This document shows, in pieces, positions 16,459-24,706 of a stretch of 26,791 bases of DNA. Where the stretch lies: positions 1 to 26,791 of the forward strand of contig JAMOTR010000061.1 of the NCBI GenBank assembly GCA_027068385.1, written 5' to 3'. Made by a program: the position numbers and the translations under genes. The stretch is from Candidatus Heimdallarchaeota archaeon. GTDB lineage: Archaea > Asgardarchaeota > Njordarchaeia > Njordarchaeales > JAMOTR01. Within the stretch, counting starts at the first letter, position 1; every line of letters begins with the position of its first letter. The notes beneath the pieces were generated by a model. It saw only the letters and a program-made list of their open reading frames with translations, made no database searches and had not been told where the DNA came from.

Positions 16459-16545
16459 GCGGGGGTGGCCGAGCCTGGAAAAGGCGGCGGACTCAAGATC
16501 CGCTCCCGTAAGGGTGCCCGGGTTCGAATCCCGGCCCCCGCACCA
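16459..16545 (+). tRNA. tRNA-Leu(CAA)
   Basis: Acceptor GCGGGGG pairs with CCCCCGC, discriminator A, encoded CCA. The anticodon stem GCGGA/TCCGC holds loop CTCAAGA, anticodon CAA. A long class II variable arm (tcccgtaaggg) is present, as required for leucine. T loop TTCGAAT. Confidence 0.97.
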
Positions 16546-16557
16546 ATCACCTATACT

Positions 16558-16650
16558 CTAAGAACGAAAGCTCTGAACCGTTACGAGGCGGAGCTTGCGA
16601 CCGCTATCTTCCGTAGCTTTTATGAGATTAAGTAGCTCCGTATGATCCAT
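16558..16650 (-). CDS. Possible 30-residue ORF in the gap before S27ae
   Basis: The roughly 220 bases between tRNA-Leu and S27ae hold no clear gene. One minus-strand frame encodes MDHTELLNLIKATEDSGRKL and ends LVTVQSFRS, stopping at TAG; it is open for nine further codons upstream (GELSFVV before the Met). It looks amphipathic and protein-like but has no recognised family, and its true start is unclear. A separate minus frame (ATG near 16713) would encode an 18-residue peptide; joining the two would need a -1 shift. Treat as speculative. Confidence 0.22.
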   Translation of the reverse strand: MDHTELLNLIKATEDSGRKLRLVTVQSFRS

Positions 16651-16764
16651 AACGACGAAGCTCAGCTCTCCCTCACTCTATACGCTTCATATACCGGAGG
16701 AACTACTACGACCCCCATGGGAAGTTATTAGAGCGTAAAGAATGTACAAAAAAGTACCTAAAAA

Positions 16765-16917
16765 TCGCTTCCGTTCCGTATATCCACACTTTCCACAGTG
16801 CCGCCTATCCTTATGTTCGGCCATGAACACCCCGGGACCACACTTGGGACACTCCCTTTTTAGGCGTATCACCTTACCGTTCTCTACCTTATAGTATTCC
16901 CGCACCTTCCTCCCCAT
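16765..16917 (-). CDS. rps27ae: Ribosomal protein S27ae, ends at CGA
   Basis: Zinc-ribbon protein of the small ribosomal subunit. The four zinc cysteines are in ECPKCG and HCGKCGYTE. The family ends a few residues after CGYTE. Here the frame gives GYTERK and then CGA at 16765-16767, making 50 residues, and the CGA is followed directly by T5. Under the standard code the protein would gain a hydrophobic tail (FLGTFLYILYALI) with no counterpart in the family, which makes this one of the clearest cases that CGA is a stop. Start ATG 16917; divergent from the GGGP synthase gene. Confidence 0.93.
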
Positions 16918-16973
16918 CTTACGCTTGGGTTCGAAGAGAAAAAGCCTCTTACCTTCCGATCGAAGATTCTTCG

Positions 16974-17741
16974 ATGAAAGTGTACGAATATCTTTTAGAG
17001 AGAATCGACGAGAAAGGCTTCGTTCATTTATCGCTCATAGATCCGGATCCTTTTAAGGTCCCTTTAGAGAAGGCCGCTAGAATAGCTAAGATAGCGGAGA
17101 ATGCGGGGAGCGACGCGATTATGGTCGGAGGCTCTACGGCTACAGTGGACGTCGAGGCTTATGTGAGGATAATAAAAGAGAACGTATCTCTGCCCGTGAT
17201 ACTCTTCCCTAATGACGTCTCCGGCTTAGCCCCATCCGCGGATGCCGCGTTCTTTATGGTGCTCGTAAACTCTAGGAACCGGTACTATCTCTTCGGGGCT
17301 CAAGTATTGGGAGCTATAGCCATAAGGCGTCTCGGATTAGAGCCCATATCGATGGCCTATATGGTCTTCGAACCCGGTGGTACCGTGGGGTTCATGGGGG
17401 ACGCGAGACTCATACCGAGGAATAAGCCCGAAATAGCCGTAGGATATGCATTAGCGGCTGAGATTATAGGCTTCAAGACGATATACCTAGAAGCGGGCTC
17501 CGGAGCGTACGGTCCTCTTCCTCCTGAGATCATAGCGGCCGTATCGAAGAGCGTCAAGATACCAGTGATCGTAGGCGGAGGTATAAACAAGCCTGAGGAA
17601 GCCGCTCAGGCTATCGCGGCCGGAGCTTCTATGGTGGTACAAAGTACGTTCTTGGAGCGTATAGCCTACGATACTGATGCGGTAGAAAAGCTCTCTTCGG
17701 TTATAAGGGCGATGAAAGAGGCCTCAAAGAAAAAGAGGTAA
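16974..17741 (+). CDS. Geranylgeranylglyceryl phosphate synthase
   Basis: TIM-barrel prenyltransferase that makes the first ether bond of archaeal lipids by joining geranylgeranyl diphosphate to sn-glycerol-1-phosphate. The 255 residues contain HLSLIDPDP, the glycerol-phosphate region MVGGSTATV, ILFPNDVSGL, YLEAGSGAYGP and the phosphate-binding VIVGGGINKPEEA and AAGASMVVQST. Length is normal for the family. Start ATG 16974, stop TAA 17739-17741. It stands 22 bases upstream of L44e, with CarS, a later enzyme of the same lipid pathway, directly after L44e, so the cluster couples lipid synthesis with translation genes. Confidence 0.95.
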   Translation: MKVYEYLLERIDEKGFVHLSLIDPDPFKVPLEKAARIAKIAENAGSDAIMVGGSTATVDVEAYVRIIKENVSLPVILFPNDVSGLAPSADAAFFMVLVNSRNRYYLFGAQVLGAIAIRRLGLEPISMAYMVFEPGGTVGFMGDARLIPRNKPEIAVGYALAAEIIGFKTIYLEAGSGAYGPLPPEIIAAVSKSVKIPVIVGGGINKPEEAAQAIAAGASMVVQSTFLERIAYDTDAVEKLSSVIRAMKEASKKKR

Positions 17742-17763
17742 ACGAGTTGCTAGGCGATCGTCT

Positions 17764-18066
17764 ATGAAGATTCCGGCCGTTCAGAGGAGATACTGTCCGT
17801 ATTGTCGTAAGCATACCCTACACACCGTTAAGATAGAGAAGGTAAGGAAGACTAGGCGCGCCTTGAGCCTAGGAGAACGTAAGAAGCGTCGTCGCGCTAG
17901 AGGACACGGTAACCACGGAAAGTATAGTAAGAGACCAATCTCTCAGCGGAAGCGCGTGGTGAAGAACGTACATAAGGTGGACCTAAGACTCACGTGTAAG
18001 GAGTGCGGAAAGACCCGGTCGATGGGCCTAAAGCGCGTGTCTAGGGTGGAGATAAAAGCTAAGCGA
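17764..18066 (+). CDS. rpl44e: Ribosomal protein L44e, ends at CGA
   Basis: Zinc-binding protein of the large ribosomal subunit near the E site. The cysteine pairs are YCPYCRKH and LTCKECGKTRS, separated by a basic region (KKRRRARGHGNHGKYSKRP). The usual length is about 92-95. CGA at 18064-18066 gives 100 residues ending SRVEIKAK. Without CGA as a stop the frame continues through TTTTTATTTTA into the complete CarS protein, an implausible ribosomal-protein/membrane-enzyme fusion. Start ATG 17764. None of the roughly 25 arginines before the end is CGA, in an unusually arginine-rich protein. Confidence 0.95.
18051..18060 (+). promoter_or_regulatory. Possible TATA box for carS inside the L44e end
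   Basis: agataaaagc lies 25-34 bases upstream of the carS ATG at 18085, within the last codons of L44e. It would allow a leaderless carS transcript after the T-rich tract at 18068-18077. Position-based inference. Confidence 0.35.
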
Positions 18067-18084
18067 GTTTTTATTTTAGTTCAA

Positions 18085-18576
18085 ATGAGCGTTCTTCGGA
18101 GCCTTCGGTTTATACTCCCCGCGTACTTCGCGAACGCATCAGCGGTACTTCGGGGTAAGTACTTCGGAAGGACTAGAATGGACGGTGGGCTAAAGCTGGG
18201 CGATAAGGACTTATTGGGCCCTCATAAGACCCGGGAAGGGTTTATCGGAGCATCCCTCACGGCCTTCGTGATATCCGTGCTACAACGGAGCGTACTAAAG
18301 CGGCCCGAGCCTCTTATAGGTTTCCTTATGGGTGTAGGAGCGATGACCGGGGACGCTTTGGGCTCGTTTATTAAGCGTCGTATAGGAGTATCTCCCGGAG
18401 GACCGTTGCCCGTACTCGATCAAATAATGTTCCTCATAGTCGCGATCGCATTCGTTTATCCGATATACGAAGTACCTCTAGATCGGGTCTTATTCCTCCT
18501 CATATTCACGCCCGCGATTCATCTCGCCTTCAACCTGATAGCTTATCGTCTCGGTCTCAAAGAGGTTCGGTGGTAA
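18085..18576 (+). CDS. carS: CDP-archaeol synthase CarS
   Basis: Membrane CTP-transferase that activates archaeol ether lipid (digeranylgeranylglyceryl phosphate) to its CDP form before the polar head group is added. The 163 residues match the family. The start FILPAYFANASAVL is the signature of archaeal CarS; the conserved loop GPHKTREGFIGA and the catalytic GDALGSFIKRR follow. About five hydrophobic helices are visible, including ones near 70-85, 110-130 and 135-155. Start ATG 18085, 18 bases after the L44e CGA; stop TAA. With GGGP synthase two genes upstream it forms a lipid-biosynthesis cluster. Confidence 0.94.
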   Translation: MSVLRSLRFILPAYFANASAVLRGKYFGRTRMDGGLKLGDKDLLGPHKTREGFIGASLTAFVISVLQRSVLKRPEPLIGFLMGVGAMTGDALGSFIKRRIGVSPGGPLPVLDQIMFLIVAIAFVYPIYEVPLDRVLFLLIFTPAIHLAFNLIAYRLGLKEVRW

Positions 18577-18616
18577 CGTCTAAGGTTTTTCTTCTCTGAG
18601 CGGATCGAGGCTCGTG

Positions 18617-21538
18617 ATGGACTTAAGCGAGATAAGTAGGAACCTAGAAAATATATTGGAAAAATTCGTCGTGTCGTTCGCGGACGGTAAGTACCTAGCG
18701 ATGCTTGCCGTGGGCGGGGGCGTAGAAGAGGTAGAAGTAATATTGGATTGGAACGACTTAGTAAGTTTCGATCCCATGGTCGCTGAGTTCTTCAAGATAT
18801 ACCCGGATCAGTTCCTCCGTAAGTTTAAGAACGTACTATCCTCCAAGACCGACGCTCGCGTACACGTGATCGTTAAAGGAGTACCGGAAATGCCCATAAG
18901 GCAAATCATGTCGAGCGATTATATCGGACACTTAGTGGCCTTTAGAGGGGTCGTAACGAAGATCACTAATACCCGTCCGAGAATATCCGTAGCCGGGTTC
19001 ATATGCCCCACGTGCGGTCATATAGAGCGCATAAGGAACCCCTCGATGAAGGTCATATACAACCCGCCCAAGTGTCCCAACTGTAGGACACAAATGGTAT
19101 TTAGCGAGGCTCATAGCGAGTTCGAGGACATACAATTAATAACTGTTCAAGAGAGGACCGAAGAGCTCCCTACTGGAGCTACCCCGACGAGCGTGGATTG
19201 CGTGATCAAGAAGCCGCTATTAAATAAGATCTTCCCCGGAGATTCGGCTAAGATAATAGGGATCCTCCGCTACAATATAAAAAGAAGAGGATTCAAGCTC
19301 CCCGGCGTTTTAGACCTATACGTAGAGGTAATCGGAATAGAGAAGGGAAACATAGAGGACGAAACGTTGGAGCTCACGGAGGAGGAACGCGAGATAATAG
19401 AGGAATACATACGTTCCGGACGCGCTGTGGAGGTAGTAAAGAGCGCGATAGCCCCGGGCATAAAAGGTTACGACGACGTTAAAGAGGCGATAGCGTATCA
19501 GCTCTTCGGAGGGGTAAACAAGACGCTCTCAGATGGCACTACGATACGCGGGAACATCCACATATTATTAATAGGGGATCCGGGGATCGGAAAGTCCCAG
19601 ATCTTAAGAAGCGTCTTCCACCTTTCTCCAAGAGCCGTATTTACTACGGGCGAAGGATCTACCGGAGCGGGTCTTACGGCTGCCGTCGTGAGGACCGAAG
19701 AGGGCTTTACCCTCGAAGCCGGAGCTTTGGTTCTAGCGGATAACGGCATAGCGTGTATAGACGAGTTCGATAAGATGAGAAAAGAGGATCGTAACAGGCT
19801 ACATGAAGCTATGGAGCAGCAGAGCTTTCATCCGGAGACCGAGATATTACTCGCTAATGGCGAGCGCAAGCGTATAGGAGAGCTCGTAGACGCGCTCATG
19901 CTCATGTTCTCGGACCAAGTAAAGGAAACCGAGGACGGATACATCCTAGAGCTCCCTCCGTTCGTCGCTATATACGTTCCTAGTACAACTTTCGCTACGG
20001 TCTCGCCCATGAAGATCACGAAGGTCTCGAAGCATAAGGCCCCTAAGAAGATGTATCGCGTTAGACTAGAGGCCGGAAATGAAATCGTCGTGACCCCAGA
20101 ACATCCGTTCATAGTTATAGAGCCCGACGGAAGCCTAGAGCTAAAGAGCGCTTCGGAGCTTAGGAGGGGAGACGCTATACCTATGGCCCCGGACGTGTTC
20201 ATCTTCGAACGCCCGGGTACGATCAACGAGAACCTAGCTAGACTCATGGCCCGTTTCATCATCGACGGTGTACTAGGTGAGAGGTCGATAGCCGTAAAGC
20301 GCGTCCCCGAGGAGATAGATAAGATAGATCGGAATCGGATTAAGGAGGCGTTCTATGACGCTAAGATCACGTTCGATGAAAAGTACGTTCGGATACGCTC
20401 CACGAGCCTCATGGAGTTCTTGCAGGATCACTGTGAAGAGCTCTTCGATCGTCGCGTACCCGCGGCGCTAGTGCGCGAAAGTCCCGTGATCATCGCGGCG
20501 TTCCTCGAAGAATTCTTCTTAGCATCAGACGGCCGGGTGGACGATAAAAGGCTCGCTGAGGATCTTCAGCTCTTATTTACGAGGCTCGGAAAGGCGACGA
20601 AAATCATAGAACGCGACGGTAAATATACGCTCCTCTTCTACGAAGAGCGGCCCGATTATCAGATCGTGGAGTCCGTGGAAGAGATAGAAGCGGACGTAGA
20701 GTATGTATACGACGTCGTAGTTGAGCCCACTCATACGCTAGTAAACGTTAGCGGGGCCACGCTTCATAACTCGATATCGATCTCGAAAGCCGGCATCACA
20801 GCGTCTCTAAACGCTCGTACAGCGATACTCGCGGCGGCTAATCCGAAGTATGGACGCTTCGTGATGGGTAAGCCCATAGATGAGCAAATCGATTTGCCCC
20901 CCACGATCATCTCGCGCTTCGATTTAATCTTCCCCCTTAAGGACGTCATAGATAAGGAACGCGATACCGAAATCGCCTCTCACATATTCGAGACCCGGAG
21001 CTCTTACGATATGGTGAAACCTATGATACCTCCTAAGCTCCTAAAGAAGCGGATCTACTACGCTAAGAGGAACGTGCACCCGCGTATACCCGAACACCTT
21101 AAGGAGTACATCGTGAACTTCTACGTAAACATGCGCGATAGCTCTAAAAACTCAGCCGTGAAGATTACCCCGAGACAGTTAGAATCGATACTTCGCTTAG
21201 CCGAGGCTAGGGCGAGGCTACATCTTAGGAGGGTGGTAACTAAAGAGGACGTATTAGCGGCTATACGCCTCGTTTCTCGCTTCATTAACGAAGTCTTAGG
21301 CGGCGATATAGACGCTCTCTATGGAATGACTAAGGAGGAACGCGAGAAGGCCCTAAAGATCGATGAGGCGATCACGATCGTTCTGGAGCAGTACGGGGAG
21401 CTACACATGAGGGATATAATAGAGGAAGTGAAGAAGCTCACCGGGGCGGACGAAGAGAAGATAGAGAAGCACGTCTACAAGATGTATCAAGCGGGTAAGC
21501 TAGAGCAACCCGAACCGGGTGTATTTAGGCTTTTATAA
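18617..21538 (+). CDS. mcm: MCM replicative helicase with intein
   Basis: Replicative DNA helicase; 973 residues including a 316-residue intein, so 657 after splicing, close to other archaeal MCMs. Zinc finger cysteines are C130/C133 and C153/C156. The AAA+ core has Walker A GDPGIGKS (320-327), Walker B CIDEFDKM (from 380) and arginine finger SRFD (766-769). The C-terminal winged helix follows, with IDEAITIVLEQYG and HMRDIIEEVKKL. The intein lies between Walker B and the presensor-1 region ISISKAGITASLNART. The ATG at 18617 was taken; a GTG codon immediately precedes it. Stop TAA, four bases from the convergent L39e end. Not one of its roughly 70 arginine codons is CGA, the strongest single-gene support for CGA not being sense here. 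Confidence 0.97.
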   Translation: MDLSEISRNLENILEKFVVSFADGKYLAMLAVGGGVEEVEVILDWNDLVSFDPMVAEFFKIYPDQFLRKFKNVLSSKTDARVHVIVKGVPEMPIRQIMSSDYIGHLVAFRGVVTKITNTRPRISVAGFICPTCGHIERIRNPSMKVIYNPPKCPNCRTQMVFSEAHSEFEDIQLITVQERTEELPTGATPTSVDCVIKKPLLNKIFPGDSAKIIGILRYNIKRRGFKLPGVLDLYVEVIGIEKGNIEDETLELTEEEREIIEEYIRSGRAVEVVKSAIAPGIKGYDDVKEAIAYQLFGGVNKTLSDGTTIRGNIHILLIGDPGIGKSQILRSVFHLSPRAVFTTGEGSTGAGLTAAVVRTEEGFTLEAGALVLADNGIACIDEFDKMRKEDRNRLHEAMEQQSFHPETEILLANGERKRIGELVDALMLMFSDQVKETEDGYILELPPFVAIYVPSTTFATVSPMKITKVSKHKAPKKMYRVRLEAGNEIVVTPEHPFIVIEPDGSLELKSASELRRGDAIPMAPDVFIFERPGTINENLARLMARFIIDGVLGERSIAVKRVPEEIDKIDRNRIKEAFYDAKITFDEKYVRIRSTSLMEFLQDHCEELFDRRVPAALVRESPVIIAAFLEEFFLASDGRVDDKRLAEDLQLLFTRLGKATKIIERDGKYTLLFYEERPDYQIVESVEEIEADVEYVYDVVVEPTHTLVNVSGATLHNSISISKAGITASLNARTAILAAANPKYGRFVMGKPIDEQIDLPPTIISRFDLIFPLKDVIDKERDTEIASHIFETRSSYDMVKPMIPPKLLKKRIYYAKRNVHPRIPEHLKEYIVNFYVNMRDSSKNSAVKITPRQLESILRLAEARARLHLRRVVTKEDVLAAIRLVSRFINEVLGGDIDALYGMTKEEREKALKIDEAITIVLEQYGELHMRDIIEEVKKLTGADEEKIEKHVYKMYQAGKLEQPEPGVFRLL
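19823..20770 (+). mobile_element. Intein in MCM, with LAGLIDADG endonuclease
   Basis: In-frame insertion of 316 codons (MCM residues 403-718) splitting the motif HEAMEQQ / SISISKAG. The first residue is Ser403, block B is VTPEHPF (Thr493, His496), block F is VYDVVVEPTHTLV, and it ends His717-Asn718 before Ser719. These are the complete splice-site residues of a serine-type intein. The middle holds two LAGLIDADG-like helices: LARLMARFIIDG (Asp550) and FLEEFFLASDG (Asp638), each keeping its Asp, preceded in the second by the block D pattern RRVPAALV. Activity is possible but unproven; the endonuclease is short. Confidence 0.93.
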
Positions 21539-21542
21539 AAAC

Positions 21543-21710
21543 TCATATTCTATCGATCTTCTTCCTGCGCCGGTGACGCTTCTTCCGCCTCATCCTATAC
21601 TTTATCCTATTCGGTCCGGCCTTCAAAAGTACCCGCGTAGGCGCACCACGGTTACTCTTGTACTCGCTTACGAGTATACGCTTCTTCCGACCGGGCTTCG
21701 CGCGAGCCAT
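21543..21710 (-). CDS. rpl39e: Ribosomal protein L39e
   Basis: Tiny basic protein lining the ribosomal exit tunnel. The 55 residues start MARAKPGRKKRILVSEYKSN and continue RGAPTRVL, then a run of arginines and lysines ending KKIDRI. The pattern MA-x-KP-x2-K, KSNR-x2-P and the RR/K end matches L39e (about 51 residues). Start ATG 21710 has an excellent ribosome site, gaggtgatc, overlapping the end region of the upstream PDCD5 gene. The stop is TGA 21543-21545. It forms an operon S19e-PDCD5-L39e, a conserved archaeal order. Fourteen of its codons are arginine and none is CGA. Confidence 0.88.
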   Translation of the reverse strand: MARAKPGRKKRILVSEYKSNRGAPTRVLLKAGPNRIKYRMRRKKRHRRRKKIDRI

Positions 21711-21720
21711 AAGGATCACC

Positions 21721-22035
21721 TCACTTCCTCTTGAACTCTATTTTCCCTCCCTTCGAACGCTCCGCGTATAAGGCCGCGAGTATTCTCTTTACCTCCTCCT
21801 CGCCTACGGGCGGCTTGAGCTTTCCGGCTTGTACTAGCTGAATAATTAAGGCCTTAGCCTTTTCCGCGAGATCTGGGTATACTAAGCTCACGTTATCGAG
21901 CCTCTCCATAGCCTTCTCGGTTAAGATCTCGCTCATCACCATGCGTATCATCCTCTGCGCCTCCAGACGCTTACGAAGCTCTTCCTCTTTCTTCTTACGT
22001 ATCTCGAGATACTCGCTATCCTCATCGTAGCTCAT
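21721..22035 (-). CDS. DNA-binding protein of the PDCD5/TFAR19 family
   Basis: Small helical protein conserved from archaea to humans; the archaeal role is not settled (DNA binding, possibly chaperone-related). The 104 residues have an acidic N-terminus, a long charged helix (EIRKKKEEELRKRLEAQRM), the family core ILTEKAMERLDNVSLVYPDLAEKA and the end LAALYAERSKGGKIEFKRK. Start ATG 22035 is preceded by the ribosome site gaggtgat, placed over the S19e stop. Stop TGA 21721-21723. It is the middle gene of the S19e-PDCD5-L39e operon. Confidence 0.93.
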   Translation of the reverse strand: MSYDEDSEYLEIRKKKEEELRKRLEAQRMIRMVMSEILTEKAMERLDNVSLVYPDLAEKAKALIIQLVQAGKLKPPVGEEEVKRILAALYAERSKGGKIEFKRK

Positions 22036-22047
22036 AATAAAATCACC

Positions 22048-22488
22048 TCAAACGACGCCCTTCTGCTTTAGTTCCTTAAAGATCTCCGTAGATATCTTAT
22101 CTAAGAGGCTCTGACCCTTGGGCGTGAGTACGCGTCCGCCGCGTACCTGGGTCACGAGTCCAGCCTTCTCTAGCTGCTGTAGTATTACACGTATGATCTT
22201 CCCTCCCGTAGGGGCGTGGTGCCCGGGCTTCACTCCGCGGTCCTTATAAGACCCGTATATATGTCTTAAGGTACCTACCCCCACAGGCTCCTTCATGATG
22301 TACAACTTCCTTAGTATAGAAGCGGCGCGTATATACCGCCGATCAGGCTGTTCGGGGGGTAATTCGCGATCGGCTCCGGTCTTCACATACTTCGCCCGCT
22401 CGGGCATCTCCACTATTTTATTCTCTTTAAGGTAATCCGCTAGCCTTCTTATAAGCTCCCGAGCCGGTACGTCGAAAGGCGTCGGCAT
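22048..22488 (-). CDS. rps19e: Ribosomal protein S19e
   Basis: Winged-helix protein of the small subunit, needed for late 40S/30S maturation. The 146 residues show the family features FDVPARELIRRLADYL, QPDRRYIRAASILRKLYI, GVGTLRHIYG, HHAPTGGKIIRVILQQLEKAG and the ending RVLTPKGQSLLDKIS. Start ATG 22488, stop TGA 22048-22050, overlapped by the Shine-Dalgarno of the next gene. The upstream region (about 22503-22518, minus gttttaacttaaatag) looks like the operon's TATA box. Divergent from the arginine decarboxylase gene. Confidence 0.95.
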   Translation of the reverse strand: MPTPFDVPARELIRRLADYLKENKIVEMPERAKYVKTGADRELPPEQPDRRYIRAASILRKLYIMKEPVGVGTLRHIYGSYKDRGVKPGHHAPTGGKIIRVILQQLEKAGLVTQVRGGRVLTPKGQSLLDKISTEIFKELKQKGVV

Positions 22489-22577
22489 AGAGCGTGAGGC
22501 GGGTATCTATTTAAGTTAAAACGCGCGAGATCGTCAACTTCCGATAATTAGATTAACTACATTAAGATCCGCTCTTT

Positions 22578-23099
22578 GTGCTCGGACTGCGCGTACCGGA
22601 AGTAGCGTTTTTCTTTTCTGGGTTCGGTGAGAGCGATTATCATCCGATAGAAGCCTTTGATAAAGCACTAATGAGCGCGGGAGTACACGAGTATAACCTG
22701 GTGTATTACTCGTCGATACTACCCAAAGATATAGCGTTTACGAAAGAATTACCCGAGACGCCTAGAGGAACTGAGCTTCCGGTAGTTCTATCTTACGTTT
22801 ATGGTAACGGAGGCGAGTACCTCGCGGCGGGTCTGGGGCGGGCCATAGATAAGAACCGCGGGGGAATCGTCGTAGAGACTCACGCTAAGGGGGAGAGTCC
22901 AAATAACTTAATTATGGGGACGCATGAGGTCACGCTAGAGGAATTTAAGGAGAGAACGGAGAACCTAGCTATCAAACTATTAGAAGATAGAGGGTTCACG
23001 GCCCACGAACACGGGATTATATTCTCGCACGGACGCTCGAGTAAAAGATACTCCTGCGCGGTGGCCGGTGTGGCGTTCGTAAGATTTCGTCGGATACGA
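22578..23099 (+). CDS. pdaD: Pyruvoyl-dependent arginine decarboxylase, ends at CGA
   Basis: Converts arginine to agmatine, the entry to archaeal polyamine synthesis (and to agmatidine in tRNA-Ile of many archaea). The proenzyme self-cleaves at the serine pair in LVYYSSILPK, making a pyruvoyl group; the conserved EAFDKALMSAGV precedes it. The C-terminus expected from the family is the strand YSCAVAGVAFV. CGA at 23097-23099 gives 173 residues, against about 165 in characterised enzymes. The standard code would add 34 residues antisense to the ClC gene. Start: GTG 22578 is the best available. It converges on the ClC gene, which also ends at CGA; the two tails overlap by 23 bases. Confidence 0.9.
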
Positions 23100-24690
23100 T
23101 GTTTTTTCTCGCGAAGCGCAGTAAATCATCGCGCGTCACTATCCCTAAGATCTTGTCTCCCTTTACCACGATCAAGTGGTCCACGTTATGCTTATCCATG
23201 AGTTCTAGAGCGTCTACAAGCGTCTTATCCGGCTCTATAGTGATGGGCTTGCGCTTCGGGGAGATCTTCCGTACAGGATCGTCGGGCTTTACCTCTATTC
23301 CCATCAGGAAAGCTCTCTTAAAGTCTCCTAAGGTGACGATCCCTACGAGCTTCCCCTCGTCGTCTACGATCGGTAGCGCGTGTATGCTTTCCTCATGCAT
23401 CTTATACAGCGCCTTAGCTACGTGTTCATCCCGACTTATGGGCTCCACCTTACGCATCACATCATAGACGCGCGTACACGCGAAAGGATCTACGTAGAAG
23501 GACCTAATCCTCTCGTGCTTCGCGTACATCGATAGCGTATACAAGCTTAATCCGTCGACGATGAACGTATGTACGATCATAGCGATCGTCGTGGACATCA
23601 CTAGCCGCGGGCTTAGCGCGGGATCCATGCCGAACATCTCTAGAGCTAAGACGATCGAAGCTAGTGGGCACCTAGAGGACGCTCCGAAGATCGCCGCTAA
23701 GGCTAACGGCTCTAGATAGTCCACGGAAAAGAGCCGATTTAGGAAGCTACCGAACGCTATCGCGGACGCTATCGTGGGCATAAACGTCCCTCCTATTCCA
23801 CCAAATGTGATCGTAATAGCCGTAACCGCGGGCTTTAAGATCGCGTACACCAGCGCGTCCGTTCCGGATAGGTACGGTATTCTAGGGGATAGTAAGACGG
23901 GAAACACGAAGTACGATAAGCTCATCACAGCTGAAGCTAAGAAGAGCTTCGGGCGCGCTCTAATCTTATTAGATAAGATGTATACGCCCTCGAACAACGA
24001 TACTAAGAACGCTGAGAATATTCCACTAAGGACGCTCCCTATAGCTACTATAGTTAGCGTATGTAAGGATACGGGAGGCGGTGAAGCGTGTATCTCTCCG
24101 TAGGCGCTTATGAACCCTAGGCGTTCCCTAATTAGCGTCGCTATAGTCACGCTTTCCGCGGTAGATAGGGCTACGAATATCGCGTCCCTCTCCACCAAGA
24201 CGCCAGCCGCTATCACTTCGAAAACGAAGAGCGTGGAGGCTATAGGGGCCGATATATGGGCGGATAACGCTGTGGCTGAGCCTATAAGGATCATAGCGTT
24301 CTTTCTAAGTCCTCTGATGTTCACAACGTCCGCGATCAATAAGCCGATAGAAGCTCCTATAAGCACTATAGGTCCGGCCGTTCCCGCCGATAATCCGAAG
24401 CCTATCGTGGCTATCGACCCTATAAGTATTAGTATCGAATACCTTCTCTCCAAATATCTACCGCGGTAAAGATACCTTATTAAGGCCTCCGTAGAGACCT
24501 TCTCTTGGGGTATGTTCATCATTATTACTATTAAGGCTCCTATCCGAGGAGCGATCCAAAACTCCTTACCTAAGACGCTAGAGATACCTCTAAACGTATT
24601 GTATACAGCGTATTCGTACGCTACTACTACCAAGGGGACACAAATACCGACGAGAATCGATCCAAAAAGAACCTTAGCAGGTTCTCTCAT
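23077..24690 (-). CDS. ClC-type chloride channel with CBS pair, ends at CGA
   Basis: ClC family anion channel or antiporter of 537 residues with a polytopic core (about 1-390) and two CBS domains (about 400-535: SISRDEHVAKAL, HALPIVDDEGKLVGIVTLGD, DHLIVVKGDKILGIVTRDD) that usually bind adenine nucleotides. The core shows the anion-site pattern FGGIGGTFMPTIASAIAFG. The selectivity motif that is normally GREGP reads GTAGPIV, so the gating glutamate is replaced by alanine. CGA at 23077-23079 ends the protein at SDEIL just after the second CBS; the standard code adds 20 residues antisense to the decarboxylase gene. Start ATG 24690, 16 bases downstream of the YchF-type GTPase gene on the same strand. 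Confidence 0.9.
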
Positions 24691-24706
24691 TATCTATAAT
24701 TCCCTA

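Noticed and set aside
17764..18576. An L44e-CarS gene fusion
   Set aside because: Both halves have complete family termini, separated by CGA, a T-rich tract and ATG; treated as two genes.
21519..21734. Plus-strand ORF after MCM
   Set aside because: Shadow of the L39e gene, which has a clear Shine-Dalgarno and family pattern on the minus strand.
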